A DNA stretch of 64,000 nt from Arsenophonus sp031446145 (GTDB taxonomy: Bacteria > Pseudomonadota > Gammaproteobacteria > Enterobacterales > Enterobacteriaceae), in the NCBI GenBank assembly GCA_031446145.1, contig CP132903.1, positions 186,001 through 250,000 on the forward strand, written 5' to 3'. Below, one piece after another: positions 1 through 9,882 of the stretch. Each line of letters starts with the position of its first letter. Positions within the stretch are counted from its first letter, which is position 1. The position numbers were made by a program, and so were the translations under genes. The notes under the pieces were generated by a model. The model did not search any database, was not told the origin of the DNA, and worked only from the letters and a program-made list of their open reading frames with translations.

Positions 1-153
1 CTTAAAAAATAATTAAACTAAAAATGTCTTGAAAAAACAAAATATACTAATTGATATTCTTTACCCAATCTTAATTGCTGCATATAATATTTACTTAAAG
101 CAAACAATCAAAACAATTAGAGCCAAATTAATAATTTTACAAAGAAATAATAC

Positions 154-1197
154 ATGAAAAAATATTTATTATGGATTCAAACATGGCTTATAGCCATGTT
201 TATTACCTCAGCAATAGCTATAAATAACAAAACACTATATTTTTATAATTGGTCAGAATATGTTCCTTCTGGTTTACTAAACCAGTTCACTAAAGAAACT
301 GGAATAAAAGTAATTTACTCTACTTATGAATCTAATGAAAGTATGTATATCAAGTTAAAAACTTACACTGATAATGCATATGATTTAATAGTACCTTCAA
401 CTTATTTTGTAGCAAAAATGAGCAAAGAAGGTATGCTCCAAAAAATTGATAAAACAAAATTAACTCAATTTAAAAATCTTGATCCAAATTTATTATATAA
501 ATCATTTGATCCTAACAATGATTATTCAATTCCTTATATTTGGGGGGCAACGGGGATTGGTATAAACAGTAATGTCATTGATCCAAAAAAAATTTCATCT
601 TGGTCCGATTTATGGAAACCAGAATACAAAAATAAAATATTATTAACTGATGATGCACGAGAAGTATTTCAAATGGCATTACTGAAATTAGGTTATTCAG
701 GTAATACCACGGACCCAAAATTAATAAAAGCAGCATATGAAGAATTAAAAAAGTTGATGCCAAACATTATGGCATTTAATTCAGATAATCCTGCGAATCC
801 TTTTCTTCAAGGTGAAATTGATTTAGGGATGCTATGGAATGGTTCTGCTTATGTAGCACGCAAATCCGGTGCCCCGATACAATTTATTTGGAGCAAAGAG
901 GGTGGAATTTTTTGGATGGATAGTTTAGCTATTCCATCTAATGCAAAAAATGTCGAAGGTGCAATCAAATTAATTGATTTTTTATTAAGACCTGATATTG
1001 CCGCTCAAGTTTCTCAAAAAATCGGTTATCCTACACCAAATTTACTGGCAAAAAAACAATTGCCAATAGAAGTTATTAAAGATAATACTTTATATCCTGA
1101 TGAGGAAATATTAAAAAATGGGGAATGGCAGGATGATGTAGGCAATGCTAATGTATTATATGAAAGTTATTTTCAAAAATTAAAATCTGGTCGTTAA
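154..1197 (+). CDS. potD: Spermidine/putrescine-binding periplasmic protein PotD
   Basis: Substrate-binding protein of the PotABCD polyamine ABC importer, working in the periplasm. The 347 residues match E. coli PotD (348) nearly end to end, with blocks such as NKTLYFYNWSEYVP just after the signal peptide, FDPNNDYSIPYIWGATGIG in the middle and IGYPTPNL near the end. Residues 1-22 form a signal peptide (Lys-Lys, hydrophobic core, Ala-Ile-Ala before the mature start). The first 153 bases upstream contain no recognisable PotC end, although in E. coli potC directly adjoins potD, so the permease and ATPase genes are either beyond the window edge or lost. The ribosome binding site is weak. Identification is firm; whether it still serves a complete transporter cannot be judged here. 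Confidence 0.95.
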   Translation: MKKYLLWIQTWLIAMFITSAIAINNKTLYFYNWSEYVPSGLLNQFTKETGIKVIYSTYESNESMYIKLKTYTDNAYDLIVPSTYFVAKMSKEGMLQKIDKTKLTQFKNLDPNLLYKSFDPNNDYSIPYIWGATGIGINSNVIDPKKISSWSDLWKPEYKNKILLTDDAREVFQMALLKLGYSGNTTDPKLIKAAYEELKKLMPNIMAFNSDNPANPFLQGEIDLGMLWNGSAYVARKSGAPIQFIWSKEGGIFWMDSLAIPSNAKNVEGAIKLIDFLLRPDIAAQVSQKIGYPTPNLLAKKQLPIEVIKDNTLYPDEEILKNGEWQDDVGNANVLYESYFQKLKSGR

Positions 1198-2146
1198 ATT
1201 TTTTGATAATATCATATGCATAATTATCTAGATTTTTTATAAAATTACTTTATTTAGTTACAAAAAAAATAAGCAAAATAAATAACATATAACAACTGAA
1301 CATTATAAAAATAAAATTTATTCCAAATATATAAAAATTTTATTAAAAGATCATAATAATTTTTTACTAAAAAATTAGAATTATTTATATTTTTTAAAAA
1401 TCTGAAATATATCTTATCATTAATATACATCAAAATAAATCATAAACAATATAATATTTTTAAAAATCTATTTCATTACTTTACTGTATTAAAAATTAAT
1501 ATTAAACAAAAAATATTTTAAGCATTTTTAATATCAGCGAACTAATAAAAAAAATATTAATTTTACATGATATTTTATTGAAAAATATAAATAATAAGTG
1601 ATCTTTTATAATAATTTTTTATAATTTAAAAATATTACATAATATTTTTAAATATTTTTTAACAAAAATATATAATATTGTAAATAAAGAAAAAATTACA
1701 AGATAAGTAATACATATTTTTTATTAAACACTGCTAAAAAATGCAAATTTTAACATTTTTATTTATATAAAAAACATCGATTTATTTATGAATATTTTAA
1801 CATCTCTGAAAAATTGTATTTTTTTATAAAAAAATTACAGATAATATTCTGAAAATATTCAAAATTATAATAAAAAATTTTTTTAAACATATTTTTTTTA
1901 TCAAACAGATAATAGTATCTATTAAAAATATTTTTTTAATACATTAATATAAAAAAATATACATTGTAATATAATATTTATATGCTAAAAATACTATTTT
2001 AAAACATAAATATCAAAAATTAAAAATTATTTATTTTACTTGTATAACTATTTTTTTAAAACTTATTTTATCATCCAAAAAAAATATAATTATTGCATCA
2101 AAATTATTAGTTATTTGTCTTTCTTAATATTAATAATTAAAAATTT
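1198..2146. other. Gene-free AT-rich spacer, potD to aspC
   Basis: About 950 bases of very AT-rich sequence. I see no recognisable coding remnant, RNA gene or clear terminator; a short plus-strand open frame near 2040-2237 overlaps the end of aspC and has no family resemblance. Confidence 0.6.
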
Positions 2147-3337
2147 TTATAACACATCAATGATTGCTTTACATAAGGGAACCATGTTTTCTAACATTAA
2201 TCCAGCAACATTAATGCGTCCTGAATTAACTATATAAATCGCATATTTTTCACGCAACTTGATAACTTGAGATTCAGTAAGACCACTAAATGAAAACATT
2301 CCGTTTTGTTTGGCAATAAAACTAAAATCTTTTTTAGCACCTTTTTCAAATAATGTATTTACTAATAATTGCCTCATGCGTTGAATTCTTTGCCGCATAA
2401 TTGTTAACTCTTCAATCCATTCTTTTTTTAAAAGTTCATCTGACAAAATAGTTGTCACAATAGCAGCTCCATGAAAAGGAGGATTTGAATAATTAGCTCT
2501 AATAATTGATTGCATTTGACTAAAAATGCAATCTGCTTGATTACTATCACTAGCAATAATAGTACAAGCACCGATACGTTCATTATATAAACTAAAATTT
2601 TTAGAATAAGATGTAGCAACAATAATTTCAGGATTTTTATTACTAAAAATTTGTAAACCTTCTACATCTTTTTCCAAACTTTTAGCAAAACCTTGATATG
2701 CAAAATCAAAAATAGGCAAAACTTTTTTTTCTGAGATAAGTTGTGACAAAATTTCCCATTGATCTGTACTTGGATCAATACCAGTAGGATTATGACAACA
2801 ACCATGTAGTAATAAAGCATCACTGGGTTTTAAATCATCTAAACTACTTAACATTCCAGAAAAATCAAGCTTATTTTTATAACTATCATAATAATTATAA
2901 TAACATATTTTTAGACCAACATTTTTAAATATATTATTATGATTCTGCCAAGTAGGCTTACTTAACCAAATTCTTTTACACAATGTTTTTTTTGCAAGAA
3001 ATTCAGCAGAAAGATGTAATGCACCTGTTCCACCTACTGCTTGTATAGTGCGAGCTCTATTTTCAATAATAATAGGATGATTACTTGCAAATAATAACGC
3101 TTGAGTAAGAATTGCAAAATTTTTACTTCCACTCATAGGCAAATAATCTTTAGTAACTTCTTTTTCTAATAAATATTCTTCTGCTTTTTTAACAGAACGA
3201 AGTATAGGAGTTTTTCCAGTTTGATCTTTATAAACACCAACACTTAAATTAAGTTTTTGTTTGCGTAAATCAGCATTAAAACTTTCTACTAATCCTAAAA
3301 TAGGATCTTTAGGAGCACTTGTAATATTTTCTAACAT
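2147..3337 (-). CDS. aspC: Aspartate aminotransferase
   Basis: PLP enzyme interconverting aspartate/2-oxoglutarate and oxaloacetate/glutamate in the cytosol; it feeds aspartate and can make phenylalanine and tyrosine from their keto acids. The frame extends 7 codons further upstream to a TTG, but the ATG at 3337 (MLENITSAPKDPILGL) gives 396 residues, exactly the length of E. coli AspC. The PLP lysine lies in SYSKNFSLYNER (about residue 246), and HGCCHNPTGIDP and RANYSNPPFHGA are conserved. TyrB is a paralogue of similar length; AspC is preferred because the gene stands beside ompF and asnS, as aspC does in E. coli. Confidence 0.93.
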   Translation of the reverse strand: MLENITSAPKDPILGLVESFNADLRKQKLNLSVGVYKDQTGKTPILRSVKKAEEYLLEKEVTKDYLPMSGSKNFAILTQALLFASNHPIIIENRARTIQAVGGTGALHLSAEFLAKKTLCKRIWLSKPTWQNHNNIFKNVGLKICYYNYYDSYKNKLDFSGMLSSLDDLKPSDALLLHGCCHNPTGIDPSTDQWEILSQLISEKKVLPIFDFAYQGFAKSLEKDVEGLQIFSNKNPEIIVATSYSKNFSLYNERIGACTIIASDSNQADCIFSQMQSIIRANYSNPPFHGAAIVTTILSDELLKKEWIEELTIMRQRIQRMRQLLVNTLFEKGAKKDFSFIAKQNGMFSFSGLTESQVIKLREKYAIYIVNSGRINVAGLMLENMVPLCKAIIDVL

Positions 3338-3485
3338 ATAATAATTCCAGCCATGCAACTATAAATTATTCAATTGTTTTTAAAAACAAAAAATCTTAAA
3401 TAAATTTATTAAAAAATATTTTTACCATTTATAGTATATTAAATATAAATATATTAATATCACAATTAAACCACCATACATTTTA

Positions 3486-3529
3486 TTTTATTATTAATAA
3501 TAAAGCAGCGCAAAAGCGCTGCTTTATTA
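3486..3529 (-). terminator. Rho-independent terminator of ompF (possibly bidirectional)
   Basis: A perfect inverted repeat with 14-bp arms at 3498-3511 and 3516-3529 (core GCAGCGC / GCGCTGC) around a 4-base loop. In minus-strand RNA the GC stem is followed by UUUAUUAAUAAU. It lies 38 bases after the ompF stop. Its G+C content stands out sharply from the surrounding sequence, which argues for selection. Confidence 0.85.
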
Positions 3530-3566
3530 ATACCATTATTATATATATTTCGTTATAATACTTAAA

Positions 3567-4847
3567 CTAAAACTTATAAACTAAACCTAGACCAACGACG
3601 TTATCTTTGTTAATACCATATTTTTTTGTAAAATCATTACTGTGCATTAAGTTAATTTTATAATCAACAACTGCTGTCAAATGTTTATTGAAATAATAAA
3701 AAGCACCTAAAGAAATATATTTTGTTAAATCTTCTTTTTCAGCATCATTAACATTAATAAAATCTTTTCCTTTAGATTGCACATAAGCAATTGATGGTTT
3801 TAAAGAAATGTCATCAAATAAATATTGAGCAACAACTTCAATATTTTCGGTTGCATTAGCTCTTTGCGTTATATTGACAGTATCTAATTTTCCAGCAAGA
3901 TTACTCATATTATGATGGGTTTCACCATAAAGTGCTGCTACATAAAGATTATTGGCATCATATTTTAAACCAATATTCCAAGCTTCAACATCTTTATTAA
4001 CAGAATTTTCAGTTTTTTTAACATCATCTTCTGAATTATTCTTGAGTGCATCTTCATTGGCGTTTAATACATTAACATTAGTGGTATCTTTCATTTCATT
4101 AGATTGATTAGATGATTCATTAGATTTATTAGTCTTTAATGCATCAAAATTAGCGGTTTCTATTATTGCATTAGATTTATTATAATGAATTCCTGAGTTA
4201 GATTTAGTATAACCACCACCTAACATAACGCCCCATCCAATATCATAATTAGCTGATATACCAAAACCATCACCATTGTTTTTTAAAGCATTCTCAACAC
4301 CTGATTTATTATTTTCGGTATTTTTTCCCTGATACTGTAAAGCAAAATTTAATCCATCAAACAAACCAAAAAAATCATTACTACGGTAAGTTAATAAATT
4401 ACGATTACGACTAGTCATATAACTATCAACCTGATACATAGCATTTCCGCCATATAAAGGAAGTACTTCAGTCCATGCTTTTATATCATGCAATAAACCG
4501 TAATTACGACCATAATCTAATGAACCAAAATCAGAAAACTTTAAACCAGCATAAGCTATGAGATTTCTATTTTTATTATCATCTTCACTTTTATTTGTTT
4601 TTGCATCCCATTCAAAACGACCAAAACCAGATAATTTATCAGAGATTTGAGTTTCACCTTTTATACCAATATGAACACGTGAATCATCACCTTCTTCACT
4701 GCTACTATTTTTTGAAAATAAGTGATGGACGTCTACTTTACCATATATATCTAGTGTATCTCCATCTTTATTATAGATTTCAGCTGCGTGTACTGTTCCA
4801 GCCAATAACACTGGAATTACTATTGCAAGAATATTGCGCTTCATCAT
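3567..4847 (-). CDS. ompF: OmpF/OmpC-type outer-membrane porin with enlarged loop L5
   Basis: Trimeric general diffusion porin of the outer membrane. The start at 4847 gives MMKRNILAIVIPVLLAGTVHA as signal peptide (mature AEIYNKDGDTLDIYGK), and GAGGGTAATC just upstream resembles the leader I recall for E. coli ompF. The protein ends in Phe, as needed for BamA-dependent insertion. The frame can be read four codons further to a GTG, but homology favours the ATG-ATG. At 426 residues it is about 60 longer than E. coli OmpF; the excess is an Asn/Ser/Lys/Glu-rich insertion at roughly residues 222-290, between strands where OmpF has external loop L5. Loop L3 keeps LPLYGGN. Position between aspC and asnS matches E. 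coli ompF. OmpC is the alternative by sequence alone. Confidence 0.9.
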   Translation of the reverse strand: MMKRNILAIVIPVLLAGTVHAAEIYNKDGDTLDIYGKVDVHHLFSKNSSSEEGDDSRVHIGIKGETQISDKLSGFGRFEWDAKTNKSEDDNKNRNLIAYAGLKFSDFGSLDYGRNYGLLHDIKAWTEVLPLYGGNAMYQVDSYMTSRNRNLLTYRSNDFFGLFDGLNFALQYQGKNTENNKSGVENALKNNGDGFGISANYDIGWGVMLGGGYTKSNSGIHYNKSNAIIETANFDALKTNKSNESSNQSNEMKDTTNVNVLNANEDALKNNSEDDVKKTENSVNKDVEAWNIGLKYDANNLYVAALYGETHHNMSNLAGKLDTVNITQRANATENIEVVAQYLFDDISLKPSIAYVQSKGKDFINVNDAEKEDLTKYISLGAFYYFNKHLTAVVDYKINLMHSNDFTKKYGINKDNVVGLGLVYKF

Positions 4848-5175
4848 GATTACCCTCACTGGTGTTATTTAGACATGTATTACTAAGATAAATACATTCT
4901 TATTAATTCAAAAATTACTATTAAATTGAAAATATCTAAATTAATGTTATATTATAATATTTTATTATAGTTTTCCATCAAAAAAATACCTATTATAAAA
5001 ATGATATAAAAATGTAGTTTTTTAAATAAAAAGAAGTAACATATTTCAAATTTTCAAAATAATTTTTTTAGCTTTTTCGTTAAAAAATCAAAAATAAAAA
5101 AATTATTACTTTATGATACTGTATTATTTAGGAACATCTAAAAATCTTTAATTAAAAATCTTTAATATACCAAAA
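4848..5175. other. ompF upstream region
   Basis: A 328-base spacer between ompF and asnS (both minus strand) that should hold the ompF promoter. A short direct repeat AAAATCTTTAAT occurs twice near 5140-5165. I cannot assign OmpR sites or a unique promoter because TATAAT-like hexamers are too frequent in this composition. Confidence 0.5.
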
Positions 5176-6573
5176 TTAAAAACTTGCATTACGGGGTATA
5201 CGTGGAAACGCGATAGTATCACGAATATTATTTACACCAGTAACATAAGCAATTAAACGTTCTAATCCGAGCCCAAATCCGGAATGAGGTACAGTTCCAT
5301 AACGACGTAAATCGCGATACCAATAATAATCCTCTTGCTTTAATCCAGTTTCTTTCATGCGCAAATCGAGTTTGTCAAGACGTTCTTCGCGTTGAGAACC
5401 ACCAATAATTTCTCCAACGCCGGGCACAAGTACATCCATAGCAGCAACTGTTTTATTATCATCATTCATACGCATATAGAATGCTTTAATATCTTTTGGG
5501 TAATGCTTAACTATCACCGGCATTTTGAAATACTCTTCAGCTAAATATCTTTCATGTTCAGAAGAAAAATCTATGCCCCACACTACTGGATTTTTAAATT
5601 TTTTATTACATTTTTGTAGCACTTGAATAGCGTCAGTATAATCAATTTTTTGAAAATCAGAAATAATAATATTTTCTAATCGATTTATAACTTCTTTATC
5701 TATTCGTTCAACAAAAAACATTAGATCATCATTGCTTTCTTTTAAAACTTTTCTAAAAATATACTTCAACATTTTTTCAGCAAGCACTAAAATATCATTT
5801 AAATCAGCAAAAGCAACCTCAGGTTCTATCATCCAAAATTCTGCCAAATGTCTACTAGTATTAGAGTTTTCTGCCCGAAAAATTGGACCAAATGTATAAA
5901 TTTTACTTAATGCACAAGCATAGGCTTCTGCATTCAATTGTCCAGATACAGTTAAAAATGCTTCACTACCAAAAAAATCTTTAGAAAAATCAACTGCATT
6001 ATCAGTTTTTGGGATATTATGAAAGTCCAACGTAGAAACACGGAACATTTCACCTACCCCTTCTGTATTTGCAGTAGTAATAATTGGTGTTGATAGCCAA
6101 ATATATCCTTCATTGTAAAAAAAATCATGAATTGCATGAGTTAATGTATTTCGAATACGCGCCATTGCACCGATAAAATTACTACGCGGGCGCAAATGTG
6201 CAATTTCCCGCAAATACTCAAAACTATGACGTTTAGCAGCCAATGGGTATTTGTGTGGATTTTCTACGAAACCTATTACGATAACCTGAGTTGCTATTAA
6301 TTCATAATTTTGTTTTTTGCCTATAGATTGTTTTACGACACCTATTATTTTAACGGAACAACCAGTTGTTAAATTTAAAACTTCATTCTTATAATTATAT
6401 AATTGATTTGTAATAATTACTTGTAATGAATCAAAACAAGAACCATCATAGATAGCAAGAAATGAAAATCCTCCTTTTGAATCTCTTCTTGTCCGAACCC
6501 ATCCACAAACAACCACTATGTCCCCTATTTTCAGACGACCTTTGACTACTTCTAGTATAGTCGTTTTTTTCAT
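5176..6573 (-). CDS. asnS: Asparaginyl-tRNA synthetase
   Basis: Class IIb aminoacyl-tRNA synthetase charging tRNA-Asn in the cytosol. The 465 residues match E. coli AsnS (466) throughout: an N-terminal OB-fold anticodon-binding domain (about 15-100, with VCGWVRTRRDSKGG), motif 2 FRAENSNTSRHLAEF (about 230-245), and motif 3 GFGLGLERLIAYVTG near the C terminus, ending PRIPRNASF. AAGAGAA precedes the ATG. It follows ompF as in E. coli. No key residue appears altered. Confidence 0.97.
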   Translation of the reverse strand: MKKTTILEVVKGRLKIGDIVVVCGWVRTRRDSKGGFSFLAIYDGSCFDSLQVIITNQLYNYKNEVLNLTTGCSVKIIGVVKQSIGKKQNYELIATQVIVIGFVENPHKYPLAAKRHSFEYLREIAHLRPRSNFIGAMARIRNTLTHAIHDFFYNEGYIWLSTPIITTANTEGVGEMFRVSTLDFHNIPKTDNAVDFSKDFFGSEAFLTVSGQLNAEAYACALSKIYTFGPIFRAENSNTSRHLAEFWMIEPEVAFADLNDILVLAEKMLKYIFRKVLKESNDDLMFFVERIDKEVINRLENIIISDFQKIDYTDAIQVLQKCNKKFKNPVVWGIDFSSEHERYLAEEYFKMPVIVKHYPKDIKAFYMRMNDDNKTVAAMDVLVPGVGEIIGGSQREERLDKLDLRMKETGLKQEDYYWYRDLRRYGTVPHSGFGLGLERLIAYVTGVNNIRDTIAFPRIPRNASF

Positions 6574-8248
6574 AAAATTCTCTTATAATATTATAAAAAA
6601 TCAAAAATTATATAATTTATTTTAATATTTATTTTATGTTTATTTGCACTTTGCACATATAAAACTCATTGATGTATTAATATTAATTGATTCAAAATAC
6701 AAATATTCTAATATTTTTATATCATAAAATTATTTTTTAAGCTAATCAATTATTTTATATTTTATAAAAAACTATGCATTAATCTTTTCCTAAATAATCT
6801 AATATATATAGCATTTATTGCAAATAATAAAATTATTTATATTTTTCAAACTATATTGCAATATTTTTAATTTCATGCAATAAAATATTTTATTATGTAA
6901 CCCTGATCTTATCTATAATAAAGTTGTAAATAATTTTTCAAAAAAATATAATTTTCTGTTGAGATTGTTTAATAAAAAAATCCATACTTGTTTATTTTTA
7001 TTAAAATATATATGAAAAATCTACAAATCAACAATTTTTGAAATATCATAACTTGTGCTCAAAAAAAAATATTAATTATACATTTTATTTTTTAAATTTC
7101 TTTTTTGGTATTCAAATAATATATCGTGAAAATCTAAAATTTATTTCTAATTTAACTATCTAATATCTCTATTCAAATATCTAATAACTACTTAATTACG
7201 GTGATACTATTACAACTATCTAAATTTTTTTGCAAAAACCAAATTTAATTTTTTCATTTTTAAAAATACAAAATAAATAAATGCAATTTATGATTTAATT
7301 TATTTTATTTAACTTATTTAAAAAATAAAAATAAAATAAATTAATTTTTTACAATATTTTATTTATAATACAATAATAATTTTATAAAATATACTTTTAA
7401 ATTTAAATTATATTATAGTATTTTATGAAGCTTTAATCATACTATATTACTTTAAATGGACAAAAATAAAAAGGCCTAACTAAAAAAAGTAAGGTAGAAC
7501 ATATAAACTTTTTATTTGAATAACATACATAAACATACATAAAGCAAGAAAATTAAAATTATATTGATAAAGAAATATCAGTATTGTCAAATATTAAAAT
7601 AAAATTTGTTACAAAAAATCATAAAAAATATATTTTAATATATCAAATTTGCACAAAAAAAATAAAAAAATATCATAATTTTTATTTTTTATAGAACTAT
7701 AGTACTTAAAATAACACATAGAATACATTGAAATTTATATGTCTCATATATGATATGCATACAATAAAGATATCTAGTAAAAAATCATAACCATTAATAA
7801 AAATTAGTCCATACATATAAAATATTTTTTTGTCACTACGTGTATTAAAATTTTTGATATAAAAATCATATTTTTTTTATAATTAAAACCGATATCAAAA
7901 CGGATAATAAATTAAAGTTAAATGACCATACAAAATTATTTTAAAAAAGAAAAAAAATATGATTATAATGCACTAAGTTAAAATTAAAATTTTGCTTGAT
8001 TTTAATATTAATATTAATAATTTGAAAAATATCTAAAAATTATCAAAAAATTAGATTATTTAGTGCACTTATTTAAGTACATGGTTATTAATGAAATTAT
8101 ATAACATATTATATCAAATATAAATGCGTTCTGCATGTTATATACAAAAATAAACTTAATAAAATATTAGACAATTCTTTACTTGAATTTTTTTTAGCAA
8201 AAATATAAAATCAATTACAAATTAAGCATTATAAAAATGGAAAAACTC
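6574..8248. other. Gene-free AT-rich spacer, asnS to bcp
   Basis: Nearly 1.7 kb without a recognisable gene. It contains a minus-strand terminator-like hairpin (7461-7494) and a widely spaced inverted copy of TGCACTAA / TTAGTGCA at about 7970-8075. No coding remnant could be recognised. Confidence 0.5.
7461..7494 (-). terminator. Terminator-like hairpin without an assigned gene
   Basis: Read on the minus strand, CCTTACT and AGTTAGG form a 7-bp stem with one mismatch around a T-rich loop, followed by CCTTTTTATTTTTG. It lies about 900 bases upstream of asnS, so no known minus-strand gene ends here. The stem is short and could be chance. Confidence 0.3.
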
Positions 8249-8719
8249 ATGGTGCCATTAAAAACTGGTGATAAAGCTCCTCTATTTAATCTTCCAAATC
8301 AACATGCACAAATAATTAATTCATCTGATTATATTGGAAAACGTATTGTACTTTATTTTTATCCAAAAGCTATGACACCAGGCTGTACACTTCAAGCTTG
8401 TGGATTACGTGACAAGATGATTTTTTTTACAGAGAAAAATATTGAAGTATTTGGAATTAGCACAGATACACCAAAAAAACTATTACATTTTACAGAAAAT
8501 CAATTACTAAATTTTACATTACTGTCAGATAAAAATCATGAAGTAGCAGAAAAATTTGGAGCATGGGGAGAAAAAAAAATTATGGGAAAACCTTTTCGAG
8601 GTATGCATAGAATTACTTTTATTATTAACAAACAAGGCTTTATTGAACATATATTTAAAAAATTTAAAATAAATGAACATCATAAAATTTTATTAAATTA
8701 CCTGAGTACTCATGAATAA
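8249..8719 (+). CDS. bcp: Thioredoxin-dependent peroxiredoxin (thiol peroxidase) Bcp
   Basis: Reduces hydrogen peroxide and organic hydroperoxides using thioredoxin. The start at 8249 (MVPLKTGDKAPLFNLP) gives 156 residues like E. coli Bcp (MNPLK...), with GGAAAA upstream; the frame also has an ATG four codons earlier at 8237 and that start cannot be excluded. The peroxidatic and resolving cysteines are both present in YPKAMTPGCTLQACGLRD (Cys46 and Cys51 from this start), with the downstream GISTDTP and HRITFII segments. The gene stands alone between two long spacers, so it is probably transcribed by itself. Confidence 0.95.
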   Translation: MVPLKTGDKAPLFNLPNQHAQIINSSDYIGKRIVLYFYPKAMTPGCTLQACGLRDKMIFFTEKNIEVFGISTDTPKKLLHFTENQLLNFTLLSDKNHEVAEKFGAWGEKKIMGKPFRGMHRITFIINKQGFIEHIFKKFKINEHHKILLNYLSTHE

Positions 8720-9882
8720 TATAACTTTTTATTATTGATTTTAATATTTAAATATCAAAAGATATAACATACTTTATGCAATTTTATATAAATATTTAAT
8801 TTTTTAAAAATTATCACTTTTAAAAAACAAAAAAAAATTATTACTATAAATAATATATACTTCATTTAATTTTTGCTTTTAATTCACAATCGATATTATA
8901 AAAAATTATAAAAATACACGATGTTTTCCTCAATATATCTAAATATCAATTCTTATAGTATGTATTATTTTTGCCGAAAAATACATAGATTTTTATCTTA
9001 AAAATATAAAAAAACAAAATTTATCATTATCTTTCAAGCAAAGATCATTTTCTGTATAAATATTTAACAACATACAACAGTTTATAAAAATCACAACAAA
9101 CATAAAAATAAAAAAAAAATTATATATTCATTTGAATACATATCACAACATATAATTTAAATATTATTTATTTTACTGATATGCGATAAAATCGAAACAA
9201 TAATTGATATTTTTCATAAAAAAATTATTGATTAGATTTCAAAATATATTAAATAAATATTTAACTATTTTTATCACCAAAAATAAAAAATAAACTCACA
9301 AAAAAACAACAAAAAACTGTAACATAAAAAACTTTTAGTGCATAAAAAAATTGTATAATAAAAATTATTATAAAAAATGAAAAGGATTCTTTTTCTTCAA
9401 AAAGAGTTTTATACATTTTAAAAAAGTTGTATTTTTGATACGATTCTAATTTAAGAATTAGAATACTTTTCTTTTTTTAAGCAAACAAAAATGTTTCATT
9501 GAAAATTTATGAAGAATATTGATTCTTTAAAGATCAGAAAATGATTAAAAAATAATAACGGAACTTTTTTATTTTTTATTTTTTATTTAAAAATAAGAAT
9601 TTACTAATGTTTTGCGTTTTATAAAAAACATCACAATACACTTATATATTCGATTTTTTAATAAAAATTTAAAAACTTTTAAAAAGTTTTTTATCTAAAA
9701 AAGATAAGAAAATTATATTTCATACTCGTATAAAAATAAAAAACATTTTATTTAATATTTTTTATTAACACTTTTACTTGCTTGAAAAAGTAAGTGATTA
9801 TAACATATTATTTTATTTTATTTTTTAAAATAATGATTAAAATTTTTTATGGATTAATTAAATATACTGAGTTAAATACAAA
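8720..9882. other. Spacer bcp to minC with several hairpins
   Basis: About 1.16 kb, no coding remnant recognised. The second half is rich in inverted repeats: a hairpin plus T-run at 9443-9478, a self-complementary AAAAACTTTT / AAAAAGTTTT segment near 9670-9692, TTATCT / AGATAA near 9690-9708, and CACTT..TTACTT / AAGTAAGTG with a 2-base bulge near 9770-9797 upstream of minC. Some could be chance in this composition. Confidence 0.5.
9443..9478 (+). terminator. Hairpin plus T-run
   Basis: Perfect 9-bp arms ATTCTAATT (9443-9451) and AATTAGAAT (9456-9464) around TAAG, followed by ACTTTTCTTTTTTT. Shape and T-run suit an intrinsic terminator for the plus strand, but the nearest upstream plus gene (bcp) ends 720 bases before it. 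Confidence 0.5.

Noticed and set aside
2040..2237. 65-codon plus-strand open frame before and into aspC
   Set aside because: Overlaps the aspC 3' end antisense, has spacer composition and resembles no protein family.
7970..8075. TGCACTAA / TTAGTGCA inverted pair about 95 bases apart
   Set aside because: Only 8 bp with a long AT-rich loop; no mobile-element gene between them, so not supported as terminal inverted repeats.
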